Shown here in pieces: positions 23,344 to 32,087 of a stretch of 43,590 nt of DNA. Every line of letters begins with the position of its first letter. The first letter of the stretch is position 1. The stretch is from CAZHMN01 sp964533705 (GTDB taxonomy: Bacteria; Electryoneota; B3-LCP): NCBI GenBank assembly GCA_964533705.1, contig CAZHMN010000017.1, positions 1 through 43,590 of the forward strand. Reading direction: 5' to 3'. Position numbers and translations under genes: made by a program. The notes under the pieces were generated by a model, which was given only the letters and a program-made list of their open reading frames with translations, made no database searches and was not told the DNA's origin.

Positions 23344-26268
23344 ATGAGAAAATACCTAGCGGTTCTAATTTGTACTTTAATCGCTCTCCCTTCACTGGCC
23401 GCTTCCATCAGCAGCTCCGATCAAGCAGTTGAAGCAGTCGTCAGTAACCTGCTTCCGCAGGGGCGGGACGAAGTGGTCATGGAGATCTGGGGCCCGGTTT
23501 CAGCGGGGACAGAAGTTTATGGCACGAAGGAGCTGGCTCTGGTCACCCCGTCAGAGGGCTACGTCGTCTACATTGACGATTACCCCACGGCCAACCTCTT
23601 CCATCCAGTACGTTACGCCTTTGTTGATGCCGCTACGGGTAGAGTAACAGCGGCAGATGCCATGAGTCCGCCTCTGAATTTTAGAGATTACCGCAGAGTT
23701 GAGACGGCCATCGGGAACGTCCTGCTGGCTGCAGAGAATCAGCGTGCGCCTATGCCGAGTGCAAACCCACCACCGATGCGATCCGACCGCTGGGCGGTGC
23801 TCATGAATGGTGGATACGACTCGGGGAACAATCACGTCCGCTACTGGAACGATCTCTCCAATATTTACATCACTCTAAACTGGACGTACGGCTTCGCGGA
23901 CGATCACATCATCGTGCTGTGTTCTGATGGCTTGGATCCGACTCCGGATCAGTCGAACGGCCAGAATTCACCTCCGGATTTAGATGGCGACGGCGATGAC
24001 GACATCATGTATTCTTGCCTATTATCCAACGTTGACATGGTTTTCGCCGAACTGGCCAACATCCTGACGGCGGACGACAAGCTCTTCATCTTCTCGACGG
24101 ATCACGGCAGCAGCAATGGTGGCTGGAATACTGTTTTCAACCTCTGGAATCATGAGGAATTGACTGATGCCCACTTCGCCTCGCTGTTAGACGCTCTGCC
24201 CCAGTGTGAAATCATCTGCACCTTTGAGCCCTGCTACTCGGGCGGTTTCCTCGACGACGTCGTGGTGCCGCCGGGGCCGAGAGTGGCTTCATCTGCGTGC
24301 CGACACGATGAGGTTTCCTGGGCCATGCCGCCGGACTATATGTATGACACCTACGTCTTCCACTGGACGGCGGCGGTCAAGGGTGAAGACGCTTACGGCA
24401 CCCCGGTTGATGCCGATTATAACGGTGACGGCGTCATCACCATGGACGAAGCCTTTCGCTACGCGCAGGAACACGATCAGTCGGATGAAAACCCACAATA
24501 CGGCGACTATCCCGTCGGCGTGGGCGCGGGATTATCCTTGTGGCCCACGGGTTCCGGGCCCTTTCTGGTCATCTCTGATAAAGAATTCGATGATATAGGG
24601 GGCAACAACAACGGCGCTCCCGATCCCGGAGAGACGATCTCCATGATCCTGACGATGAGCAACGTAGGTAACGGGACGGCGAGCAACATCGTGGGGACGC
24701 TGTCCACCACCGATCCGTATCTCACCATAACGCAGAACGTCTCATACTTCCCTGACCTGGGGCATTTCGAGCAGGGACAGGGTTCGCCCGCCTACATGAT
24801 GGACGTCAGCGAGAGCTGTCCGCAAGGTGAGAGCGTAACCTGCGACCTGCACATTGAAGCGGACAGCGCCTACAGCAACGATGTCGTAATTTCCTTTATC
24901 GTCGGCAATCCTCTTTACGATCCGGTTGGGCCTGACGCCTACGGGTACTACGCCTATGACATTCTGGATCAGCCGGAAGGACCGGTCTTTGAGTGGATTG
25001 AAATATCACCGTCGGCCGGTGGACCCGGCACGGTCATCGGCGAACTGAGCGGCCAGGACGACCATTCGACCCTGCTGGATTTGCCGTTCACTTTCCAGTA
25101 TTACGGAGTGGATTACGACAACCTCACCGTCTGCACCAACGGCTGGCTGGCGATAGGCAACGCTCTGCCGGATTCCGACTGGTCGAATTCCCAGATTCCC
25201 GACGCGGACGGCCCACCCAATCTGCTGGCTCCCTTCTGGGAGGACATGAACCTGGAGACCGGCGGGCAGATTGTCAGTTACTACGACTCGGCAGAAGGCA
25301 AGTTCATCGTTGAATTCTTCCGGGTTCCGCAGTGGTCACCTGCAACGGCGCTGGAGACCTTCGAAGTTGTCCTTCATGATCCAGCGGTCTATCCGACAGC
25401 CACGGGCGACGGGAAGATTCTCTATCAATATTATACTGTCGCTGATCCCACAGCCTGCACGGTGGGCATCGAAAATGCGGATGAGACCATCGGCCTGCAG
25501 TACCTCTTCGACGGAACCTACGAAGAACACGCCGCTCCGATCGACAGCGGGATGGCTATTTTGTTCACGACCGTTTCTACGCTGCCTGACGTAGTGGTCG
25601 AACTGACTCCCTACGGAGCACCGATTCAAATTCCGGCGAGCGGGGGAACGTTCAGTTTCAACGTCGCCCTCACCAACAATGAAAGCGCCCTGGTGAGCTT
25701 CGATGCCTGGTGCGACGTTACACTGCCGTCGGGGAGTATTTATGGGCCAGTATTAGGGCCCGTGAACCTGACCCTTCCAGGAAGCGGCTCTATCAACAGA
25801 GATCGCAATCAGGCCGTCCCCGGCGGGGCCCCGGCCGGGACGTACAGCTACAATGCCTATGCGGGATCGTACCCATCCATTATTTACAGCAGCGACAGCT
25901 TCTCATTCGAGAAGCTCACGACCGGAGTCGGTGCTCACGTCACCGAATGGAACAATTGGGGGGAAGCGTTCAACGAGGGGCTGATCGCTAATACTGAAAA
26001 ACCTGAGAGATTCACCCTGCATAAAGCCTACCCCAATCCCTTTAATCCGATGACAGCCATCAACTATCAGCTTCCCGAGGTCAGCTTCGTGAACCTTTCG
26101 GTTTATGATATATCCGGGCGTTTGGTAGCCGTGTTAGTTGACGGCTGGCGTGATGCAGGCCGACACGAGGTCAAGTTCGAAGCGTCCGACCTGGCTTCCG
26201 GGGTGTATTTCTACCGCCTGGAAGCGGGTCAATTCTCGGCTTCGGGGAAGATGGTGCTGATGAAATAA
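23344..26268 (+). CDS. Second secreted C13-family protease, longer paralogue
   Basis: 974 residues. The signal peptide (~1-19), propeptide and C13 domain are closely similar to the upstream gene: His254 in STDHGSSNGGW and Cys297 in FEPCYSGGF fall at identical positions, and the EF-hand loop is kept (DYNGDG...E). It has extra domains between protease and tail: a CARDB-like beta domain (~415-515, GNNNGAPDPGETISMIL) and a beta-sandwich (~540-745, LPFTFQYYGVDYDNLTVCTNGWLAIG) of the kind found in secreted anchor or adhesion regions. The shared Ig-like domain (~750-865) and the YPNPFNP sorting domain end the protein. GGAGGT precedes the ATG. The pair arose by duplication, with domain gain in this copy or loss in the other. 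Confidence 0.88.
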   Translation: MRKYLAVLICTLIALPSLAASISSSDQAVEAVVSNLLPQGRDEVVMEIWGPVSAGTEVYGTKELALVTPSEGYVVYIDDYPTANLFHPVRYAFVDAATGRVTAADAMSPPLNFRDYRRVETAIGNVLLAAENQRAPMPSANPPPMRSDRWAVLMNGGYDSGNNHVRYWNDLSNIYITLNWTYGFADDHIIVLCSDGLDPTPDQSNGQNSPPDLDGDGDDDIMYSCLLSNVDMVFAELANILTADDKLFIFSTDHGSSNGGWNTVFNLWNHEELTDAHFASLLDALPQCEIICTFEPCYSGGFLDDVVVPPGPRVASSACRHDEVSWAMPPDYMYDTYVFHWTAAVKGEDAYGTPVDADYNGDGVITMDEAFRYAQEHDQSDENPQYGDYPVGVGAGLSLWPTGSGPFLVISDKEFDDIGGNNNGAPDPGETISMILTMSNVGNGTASNIVGTLSTTDPYLTITQNVSYFPDLGHFEQGQGSPAYMMDVSESCPQGESVTCDLHIEADSAYSNDVVISFIVGNPLYDPVGPDAYGYYAYDILDQPEGPVFEWIEISPSAGGPGTVIGELSGQDDHSTLLDLPFTFQYYGVDYDNLTVCTNGWLAIGNALPDSDWSNSQIPDADGPPNLLAPFWEDMNLETGGQIVSYYDSAEGKFIVEFFRVPQWSPATALETFEVVLHDPAVYPTATGDGKILYQYYTVADPTACTVGIENADETIGLQYLFDGTYEEHAAPIDSGMAILFTTVSTLPDVVVELTPYGAPIQIPASGGTFSFNVALTNNESALVSFDAWCDVTLPSGSIYGPVLGPVNLTLPGSGSINRDRNQAVPGGAPAGTYSYNAYAGSYPSIIYSSDSFSFEKLTTGVGAHVTEWNNWGEAFNEGLIANTEKPERFTLHKAYPNPFNPMTAINYQLPEVSFVNLSVYDISGRLVAVLVDGWRDAGRHEVKFEASDLASGVYFYRLEAGQFSASGKMVLMK

Positions 26269-26305
26269 GGCGGAAGTTGGAAGCTATCCCATTAGAACAC
26301 ATAGT

Positions 26306-26340
26306 AAAAGGGCGGTTTCCTCAGCCGCCCTTTTACTTTT
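26306..26340 (+). terminator. Terminator after the C13 protease operon
   Basis: Ten-bp stem AAAAGGGCGG with CCGCCCTTTT around a 9-nt loop, ending in TTTTACTTTT. It lies 38 bases past the second protease stop codon. Confidence 0.85.
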
Positions 26341-26376
26341 AAATCCCTCAAATTTTGAGAGTATTTTCCTTTTGGC

Positions 26377-26405
26377 TTGACATTTTGAGATTTTTTCATT
26401 ATATT
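26377..26405 (+). promoter_or_regulatory. Sigma70-type promoter with long leader
   Basis: -35 TTGACA (26377-26382), 17-nt spacer, -10 TATATT (26400-26405), near consensus. It lies just after the terminator of the protease genes and about 280 bases before the next start codon, so the transcript would carry a leader near 270 nt. Confidence 0.55.
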
Positions 26406-26685
26406 CATTTCGATTGAGAGGGAGTATAAAAAATTGGCTTGATTTCACAATGATTCCAAGTACAATAATGACCACAATTCAGTCCTAAAGAAAGGAGTGG
26501 TAAAGAGAACAGAAAAAACAAGCGAATGGGGTGAGTCTCCCGGTGTTTGATCACAATTGACTCTTGAAACAGCACGGCGTCAGTGGATAAGGAACCGAGT
26601 TTCTCCGGGTGTAAGGGGGGACAACGATTCCTTTTTTTCTCTTAACCTGAGGGTATATACTAACAAACAAAAAGAGGAGGCATAA
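26406..26685 (+). other. Long untranslated leader or intergenic region
   Basis: 280 bases between the promoter and the secreted-protein gene. I found no credible coding frame. Short complementary segments exist (GAGTC near 26531 with GACTC near 26561; CCCGG near 26539 with CCGGG near 26606), but I recognise no known riboswitch class. The last bases hold AGAGGAGG, the ribosome site for the ATG at 26686. A second weak -10 (TATACT near 26656) would instead give a short leader. Confidence 0.4.
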
Positions 26686-28794
26686 ATGAGAACGAAGATT
26701 ATTTTGTTGGCAGGAATCTTCCTACTCGTGGCAGTATCAGGGGCTGAAATGCCCGATCCAATCATGGGGACGGAAGCATATCTCCCATCAGGGCCGGTAG
26801 CTGCTTTTATGATGAAGCCGAACGTCTGGGAGTTGGACTACGTGGGGCAGCCTGAGCAGGTGGGGACGACCTGGTACGACTACCAGCATAACAGCAGTAT
26901 GAGCCGTATGATCGCTTACCAGGATGACGGCTCGGTTCACTGCTGCTGGATGAACGGGCTGGTATCCGGCGCTTCACAGCGCGTCATCTACTACAACAAA
27001 CGGCTGCCCGACGGCACCTGGGTTTACGGAGACGTCGGCAACCAGGTCAATGTGACGGCTTTCGCCGGGTATTGCACCTTAGATCTGGACGTGTCCGGCA
27101 ATCCGGTCATCGCTTATCACGCCACTCCGCAGGCGGGTGGAACCTACTCCTGCTATGTGTGGAATTCGACCGGAGAACATGCCCTCCCGGCACCGCCAGC
27201 CGGGATCACAGAAATTACCTGGCCACATGTCTGCGTTGACGTGCGCGATTACATTCATGTGGTGGCGGCATCGAACCCGACGAACAAGATCTATTACACG
27301 CGCAGCGAGGACGGAGGCGCAACCTGGATCGACTGGCAGGAGGTCGTAACGGTCGGCACCAGCTCCGGAGTTTCGCAGACTGTTTGCTCGGATCTGGCTA
27401 CCGGTAAGGTGGCCATCGGATGGACGAAGGCTGTCACCACATCCCTCTATCAATCGGACGTCTGGTACGTGGAGTCCTCAGATGGCACAACCTGGAACTT
27501 TGCCAATGCGGTGAACATCACTCAATTTGGGTCAGGCGGACATCCGATGAGCAGCACGACGCGCGCTTATGCTGATCTCAACATCCTTTACGACAGCAAC
27601 GGCGACATCCACATTGCCTACACATCGGTGCCCTACCCCACTTACGGGGATCCTGGAATGATCTGGCACTGGTCGGAAGCGACCGGACATCAGAAGGTGA
27701 CCGGAACCTTCGAAGAGACCTCGTGGATCTCCTTCAACGATCCCGGAGTCTGGAGGAATTGTATTGACCACCCCTCGCTTTCAGAGGATGCGGATGGGGT
27801 GCTTTACTGTCAGTGGGGTCAATGCACGACGCCGGGGGATTCATCCGCGGGCGGATACGGGAACTGGGACGTTTACGTCACTTATAGCACTGACGGCGGT
27901 TATAACTGGATGGCTCCGGTGAACGTCACCGGAACGGCGACACCGGGTGCTCCCCCAGGGCAGTGCTTCAGCGAAAACTGGGCGAACATGGCGAAGGTAG
28001 CGACGGATAAGCTCCACCTGCAGTACATCTTCGATCTCGATGCCGGCGGCATCCCACAAGGCGAAGGCACCTGGACTCTGAATCCGGTTTTCTACCAGGG
28101 TGTACCGATTGATTCCATCCTGACGAACATGGTGGTGACCCTGGAACCTGTCAATCCACCGATCATCATCCCGCCGGGTGGGGGGAGCTTCCAGTATGAA
28201 CTCACCATCGAGAATCAGTGTGATTTCACCGTGCATTTCGACGGCTGGATTGACGTCATTCTGCCCAACAGCTCAATCTACGACATCCTGGCTCGCTACG
28301 GAATAACGCTGCCATCGGGCGGCAGCATCACGCGCACGATGACGCAGAACGTTCCCGGCGGAGCTCCTGCGGGGACCTACACCTATCAAGCACACACCGG
28401 TGATAAGGGCTGGAACGTCTGGGGTGAAGCTTCCTTCGATTTCACTAAAAGCGCGGTGGACGGTTCTGCCGGCGGATCCTGGGCTTGCAGCGGTTGGGAT
28501 GAGGGCGTAAAAGTCATTGAAGCCAACCCTGAAACGCACGTACTAAGCAGCGTCTATCCCAATCCGTTTAATCCAACAACAGCCATCAGCTATCAGCTTC
28601 CAGCGACCAGCTTTGTCAACCTAACGGTCTATGACATCTACGGGCGCAGGATTGCGGAACTGGTCAATGGATGGAGAGATGCCGGGGTTCATCGAATTGT
28701 CTTTGATGGATCGAACTTAACTTCGGGTGTATATCTTTACAGACTCGATGCGGGCGACGCATCGGCGAGCGGTAAGATGGTGCTGATGAAGTAA
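26686..28794 (+). CDS. Secreted repeat protein (BNR/sialidase-like) with sorting domain
   Basis: 702 residues. Signal peptide to about residue 20 (LLVAVSGAEM). Residues ~45-470 contain repeated short segments of the type YTRSEDGGATWIDW, VESSDGTTWNF and YSTDGGYNWMAP, the Asp-box (S.DGG.TW) pattern of BNR beta-propellers. The sialidase catalytic Arg/Tyr set is not evident, so a binding or structural propeller is more likely than an enzyme. An Ig-like domain (~480-590) and the YPNPFNP...GKMVLMK sorting domain (last ~85 residues) match those of the two upstream proteases. AGAGGAGG precedes the ATG. It has its own promoter and terminator, so it is a separate unit with a shared export route. Confidence 0.8.
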   Translation: MRTKIILLAGIFLLVAVSGAEMPDPIMGTEAYLPSGPVAAFMMKPNVWELDYVGQPEQVGTTWYDYQHNSSMSRMIAYQDDGSVHCCWMNGLVSGASQRVIYYNKRLPDGTWVYGDVGNQVNVTAFAGYCTLDLDVSGNPVIAYHATPQAGGTYSCYVWNSTGEHALPAPPAGITEITWPHVCVDVRDYIHVVAASNPTNKIYYTRSEDGGATWIDWQEVVTVGTSSGVSQTVCSDLATGKVAIGWTKAVTTSLYQSDVWYVESSDGTTWNFANAVNITQFGSGGHPMSSTTRAYADLNILYDSNGDIHIAYTSVPYPTYGDPGMIWHWSEATGHQKVTGTFEETSWISFNDPGVWRNCIDHPSLSEDADGVLYCQWGQCTTPGDSSAGGYGNWDVYVTYSTDGGYNWMAPVNVTGTATPGAPPGQCFSENWANMAKVATDKLHLQYIFDLDAGGIPQGEGTWTLNPVFYQGVPIDSILTNMVVTLEPVNPPIIIPPGGGSFQYELTIENQCDFTVHFDGWIDVILPNSSIYDILARYGITLPSGGSITRTMTQNVPGGAPAGTYTYQAHTGDKGWNVWGEASFDFTKSAVDGSAGGSWACSGWDEGVKVIEANPETHVLSSVYPNPFNPTTAISYQLPATSFVNLTVYDIYGRRIAELVNGWRDAGVHRIVFDGSNLTSGVYLYRLDAGDASASGKMVLMK

Positions 28795-28844
28795 AAATCT
28801 CATCGAGCTCGGGCGCGGTTAGACCCATACTCTGAAGAAATGAA

Positions 28845-28876
28845 AGGGGGCGATTCGATGAATCGCCCTCTTTTTG
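28845..28876 (+). terminator. Terminator after the BNR-like secreted protein
   Basis: Stem GGGCGATTC / GAATCGCCC (28848-28856 and 28860-28868) with a 3-nt loop, followed by TCTTTTTG. It lies ~50 bases past the stop and just before the converging pncB gene. Confidence 0.88.
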
Positions 28877-28894
28877 TTCGAGGATTGACACTGT

Positions 28895-29328
28895 TTAATT
28901 CTTGTCGTTTCCCTGGTTGTTGCGCAGCAGATTCTCCTTCATTTTCGCCAGCCGGGGTGAAAGTGCCACGGGATAGATTTCTGGGAATCGCAGGCGTTTC
29001 AACTCGTCAGGGAGGGCGGCGATCTGTTTTTTGGCGCGATTTCGTATATCTTGAATGGATTCGGGGGGAACGATTCGCCGGCCATCTTTAAAGCAGAGAC
29101 GAGCCAATTCCTGATTGCGATGGACCGGCCTCAAGCGGTATGTGCGGTGAAAACGCTGCCGATCCAGTCCTATAACCTGTTCGCCTTTGGGTATTTCTTC
29201 ATCAACCAGATAGAGAATATCTCCGATGGGAGTGTCGTCATCATCGTAAAAACGGACCGCTCGCTTCACCCCGGGATCGGTCATCTTGACCGGATTGGAG
29301 GATATTTTCAGGCGCGGTTCCCAGGTTT
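28895..29328 (-). CDS. pncB: Nicotinate phosphoribosyltransferase, C-terminal part (gap inside gene)
   Basis: 144 residues following the gap. The opening WEPRLKISSNPVKMTDPGVKR is the conserved C-terminal NAPRTase region (KxSxxxxKxTxPGxKxVxR), so this is the rest of the gene at 29429-30267 and not a separate gene starting at the internal ATG at 29284. The enzyme makes nicotinate mononucleotide from nicotinate and PRPP in NAD salvage. Visible residues of the two parts sum to about 424, near the family's usual 440-490, so the missing segment is short. Confidence 0.88.
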
Positions 29329-29428
29329 NNNNNNNNNNNNNNNNNNNNNNNNNNNNNNNNNNNNNNNNNNNNNNNNNNNNNNNNNNNNNNNNNNNNNNNN
29401 NNNNNNNNNNNNNNNNNNNNNNNNNNNN
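29329..29428. other. Assembly gap (100 N)
   Basis: Exactly 100 N within the nicotinate phosphoribosyltransferase gene. It removes the segment between SGVPNAIIIFKELQK-IRLD and the C-terminal WEPRLKISS region, which includes a phosphate-binding part of the active site. Confidence 0.95.
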
Positions 29429-30267
29429 GAATCCAGACGAATGGCGGGGCGCTGGGGATTACCCTGTTTTTGCAGCTCTTTAAAGATGATGATAGCGTTG
29501 GGCACACCGCTTTCCAGCGTATCATAGGTATCCACGAGCAAGATCGGTGAATCGGGATAAATTTTCACGTAGGCGCGAAAAGCCTCCAGCTCAGAGGGGA
29601 AGCTCATCACCCAACTGTGAGCCACGGTGCCGGCCACCGGGATACCGAAATATTTCGCCGCCAGCACGTTTGACGTAGCAGAGCACCCTCCAATATATGC
29701 CGCCCTGGACCCGACCAAACCGCCATCCGGGCCCTGGGCGCGTCGGAGGCCGAATTCGACAACGGGGTCATTCCCGGCCACCGAACAGATTCTTGCCGCT
29801 TTGGTCGCCACGAGGGTGGGATAGTTCATGGCGTTCAGCAGGAAGGTCTCCAGGAGCTGAACTTCGAACAAACGACCCTGCACACGAATAATCGGTTCAA
29901 AGGGGAAGACCACCATTCCTTCGGGCATTGCCCAGATATTGCAGGTTAATTTGAAGGATTTCAGGGAATCCAGAAAGGATTCATCGAAGTTTCCGGAGGA
30001 GCGCAGAAAAGCGATATCCTCTTCTTCAAAGCGGAGGTTCTCGCAGTAGCTGAGAAAAGCTTCCAGTCCCGCCAGAACGGCGAAACCGTTATGCGGAGGG
30101 AGATCGCGGAAGAAATATTCAAAGCAGGCCTGTTGATCGCCGATGCCACTGCGGTGGTAGCCCCCCATCATGGTCAGTTCGTACCAATCGGTTAATAAGG
30201 CTAAACCATGGCGTTTTACCCATTCCGAGAGGCAAATGTCGCCTTTTATAGCACCGTTTTCGCTCAT
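29429..30267 (-). CDS. pncB: Nicotinate phosphoribosyltransferase, N-terminal part (gap inside gene)
   Basis: About 279 residues before the gap. Family landmarks are LLTDWYELTMMGGY at the N-terminus, FEYFFRDLPPHNGFAVLAGLE, VEFGLRRAQGPDG and GTVAHSWVMSF, in which the His of AHS is the autophosphorylated histidine of bacterial NAPRTases. The ATG at 30267 was chosen: GGTGGCG lies just upstream, and an in-frame TTG four codons earlier is less likely. It lies 38 bases after pncA, so the two salvage enzymes, nicotinamide to nicotinate to NaMN, are probably co-transcribed. Confidence 0.93.
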
Positions 30268-30305
30268 TATCGCCACCAATCAATCAGTTTGACCAGCTGA
30301 TTTAG

Positions 30306-30890
30306 TTAGAACAACTCATCGGAGGATACGAATTGCACGCCTTTGCGGCGCATTTCCTCGATGGCTGCAATGGCACTCCCCTGGGGGATATCCACACCTC
30401 GTATTGCATCTTCGATGACAACCGTCTGAAAGCCCGCCTCAACTGCATCCAGAGCTGTGTTTTTCACGCAGTAATCGGTGGCCAACCCGCAGACGAAGAT
30501 TCTGGTAACGCCCCCTTTTTTCAGTTCTTCAGCCAGGTCAGTGCCTTGAAATCCGCTATAAGCCTCCTTGTTCTTGTGGGTTCCTTTGTTTATGATCAAA
30601 GCAGTTTTGGGAATCCGCAAGTCGGGGTGAAGTTGCGCCCCAGGCGTATCCGCCACACAGTGTTTGGGCCAGGATTTATCCACGAACCCGGGAGCATCGC
30701 TGAAACTGATGTGGTCGGGCGGGTGCCAGTCCCGAGTGAAGATGACGTGATTGAAGAGCCGGATCAGACGGTTGATCGTCGGGATAATCTGATCGCCTTC
30801 ATTGACAGCGAGGGATCCACCGGGGCAGAAGTCGTTTTGCATGTCAACGACGATCAGGGCGTCATGGTTTCTATCTATTTCAGTCTTCAT
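30306..30890 (-). CDS. pncA: Nicotinamidase PncA
   Basis: 194-residue cysteine hydrolase of the isochorismatase fold that deamidates nicotinamide to nicotinate. The catalytic triad motifs are visible: Asp in VVDMQNDFCPGGSL near residue 16, Lys in INKGTHKNKEAYSGF, and Cys in VCGLATDYCVKNTALDA. The metal-binding Asp-His-His set is in FTRDWHPPDHISF. Length is typical (E. coli 213, others ~190). The ATG at 30890 is preferred over an in-frame TTG two codons upstream. A promoter with a superimposed palindrome lies 35-70 bases upstream, and pncB follows in the same direction. Confidence 0.95.
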   Translation of the reverse strand: MKTEIDRNHDALIVVDMQNDFCPGGSLAVNEGDQIIPTINRLIRLFNHVIFTRDWHPPDHISFSDAPGFVDKSWPKHCVADTPGAQLHPDLRIPKTALIINKGTHKNKEAYSGFQGTDLAEELKKGGVTRIFVCGLATDYCVKNTALDAVEAGFQTVVIEDAIRGVDIPQGSAIAAIEEMRRKGVQFVSSDELF

Positions 30891-30924
30891 TTTCAATTCT
30901 TTGGGGATTCAGATTTGATCAAGG

Positions 30925-30960
30925 GCGTATCAGTCTAAAGGTGATACGCTTATTTCTCAA
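30925..30960 (-). promoter_or_regulatory. pncA promoter with overlapping palindromic operator
   Basis: On the minus strand: -35 TTGAGA (30955-30960), 17-nt spacer, -10 TAGACT (30932-30937). A perfect inverted repeat GCGTATCA-N9-TGATACGC (30925-30949) covers the -10 and the expected start site. This is the geometry of a repressor operator. NAD salvage genes are often repressed by NrtR, NiaR or NadQ; which one would act here cannot be told by eye. As a terminator for the gene at 31005 it lacks a U-tract. Confidence 0.5.
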
Positions 30961-31004
30961 GTATTGGTGGTTCCCGATGAAAACATAGGGTAACTACCAG
31001 TCCA

Positions 31005-31364
31005 TCATCCATCCTCACTGTCCTCCTCCGACTTCAATTGATCCCAGGCCTCAAAGGCGCGTCTTAAATGTGGAATGGTGATAGATCCGCCGACAACCAG
31101 ACCGATGGCCAGCGCCTCTTCCAGCTCTGCATCGTTGACGCCAACTTCGCGGCACTGGATGAGATGATACGTCACACAGTCATCGCAGCGCAGAACCAGG
31201 GAAGCGACCAGGCCGAGGAGTTCCTTGGTTTTGCCGGGTAGGGCGCCGGGGCGGAAGACCTGCGAATCGAGACTGTAAAATCTCTTGATCCCCTGCCCGG
31301 CGTATTTCATGACGATTTGATTCAGCTTATCACGCCGCTCCTGGAAATCATCAACACTGGACAT
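31005..31364 (-). CDS. Carboxymuconolactone decarboxylase/AhpD-like protein
   Basis: 119 residues from the ATG at 31364, chosen because GAGGAG lies 8 nt upstream. All-helical CMD family; the motif LVLRCDDCVTYHLIQC holds the CxxC plus downstream His that in AhpD-type members gives peroxidase or disulfide reductase activity. True 4-carboxymuconolactone decarboxylases lack this CxxC, so a thiol-redox role is favoured. IGLVVGGSITIPHLRRAFEAW closes the domain. It lies 28 bases after the methyltransferase gene in the same direction. Substrate unknown. Confidence 0.85.
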   Translation of the reverse strand: MSSVDDFQERRDKLNQIVMKYAGQGIKRFYSLDSQVFRPGALPGKTKELLGLVASLVLRCDDCVTYHLIQCREVGVNDAELEEALAIGLVVGGSITIPHLRRAFEAWDQLKSEEDSEDG

Positions 31365-31392
31365 CGCTGAACTCCTCAAGGTCTTGGGTGGA

Positions 31393-32076
31393 TTATTCTG
31401 CAATTATTTCGTAGAAAAAGCTGGACTCATCAACTTCGGTTATCTTCGGTGTGAATCCCAAACGAGACGCCAGAGCTATGAAATCTTTCGGCCTGATGGT
31501 GGTGGCTTTGAAGCCGTCCTTGCAGACGATGGTCCCGTTGCCGGTGGCTTGTTCGTTGATTTCGCCCAGCAATCCTTCCCGGGATTGAAGCTGAAACCAT
31601 TCCAGCCGATCAGGCCAGAACTTGTCGGAATAGCTGGAGAACATGACAATTCCGCCGGGCCGGGTTACTCTCAGGCTTTCTCGGATTAAATCGAGCTGAT
31701 TGACTTTGAAGGCGGATGAACCGTTCTGGATGCAAACGGTCACGTCGAAGGCGTTATCTATAAAAGCCAATTGCAGGGCGTTCATTTGCAGGAAGAGAAC
31801 GTTGGATCTCCTGTTGAAAGCTTCTTTTCCCATAAGGAGGCTTTCTCTCGAGGTATCAACGCCCACGACGATTCCAGCCTTTGAGGCAAGTTTTTCAGGG
31901 ACTCGGCCGTAGCCGCAGCCCAATTCCAGCACCGAATCGCCCGGTTTGATTCGGGCCAGAACGTACTCAATTTCGGCATCCAGGTACTGCTGCACCCTCG
32001 GAGGCGCGATCTCGTAGCAGCGTTTCAGCTTCCGAGCGGCGAGCTTATCGGTGTAATATCGGTCTGACCCGATCAT
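31393..32076 (-). CDS. Class I SAM-dependent methyltransferase
   Basis: 227 residues. The SAM-binding motif I is SVLELGCGYGRVPEKLA (~48-64), motif II is VVGVDTSRESLLMGKE (acidic Asp for the ribose), post-motif FLQMNALQLAFIDNAFDVTVC is the D/N-A region, and LRVTRPGGIVMFSSYS is motif III/IV. It belongs to the broad UbiE/Methyltransf_11-25 type, acting on small molecules; the acceptor is not predictable. It starts 11 bases after the VIT/vWA gene stop, and the AhpD-like gene follows 28 bases later, so they may be one transcript, without an obvious functional link. Confidence 0.88.
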   Translation of the reverse strand: MIGSDRYYTDKLAARKLKRCYEIAPPRVQQYLDAEIEYVLARIKPGDSVLELGCGYGRVPEKLASKAGIVVGVDTSRESLLMGKEAFNRRSNVLFLQMNALQLAFIDNAFDVTVCIQNGSSAFKVNQLDLIRESLRVTRPGGIVMFSSYSDKFWPDRLEWFQLQSREGLLGEINEQATGNGTIVCKDGFKATTIRPKDFIALASRLGFTPKITEVDESSFFYEIIAE

Positions 32077-32087
32077 ACGGTGTGGTC

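Noticed and set aside
26490..26550. Short GTG-started frame in the long leader after AAAGGAG
   Set aside because: The ribosome site overlaps the GTG with no spacing and the frame stops after 17 codons.
26686..28794. Active sialidase
   Set aside because: Asp-box-like repeats are visible but the catalytic arginine triad and nucleophilic tyrosine could not be placed.
28895..29284. Separate 129-residue gene starting at the ATG at 29284
   Set aside because: The frame upstream of that ATG encodes the conserved NAPRTase sequence, so it is an internal methionine of pncB.
30925..30949. Inverted repeat as a terminator for the AhpD-like gene
   Set aside because: No U-tract follows on the minus strand, and it overlaps a good promoter for pncA.
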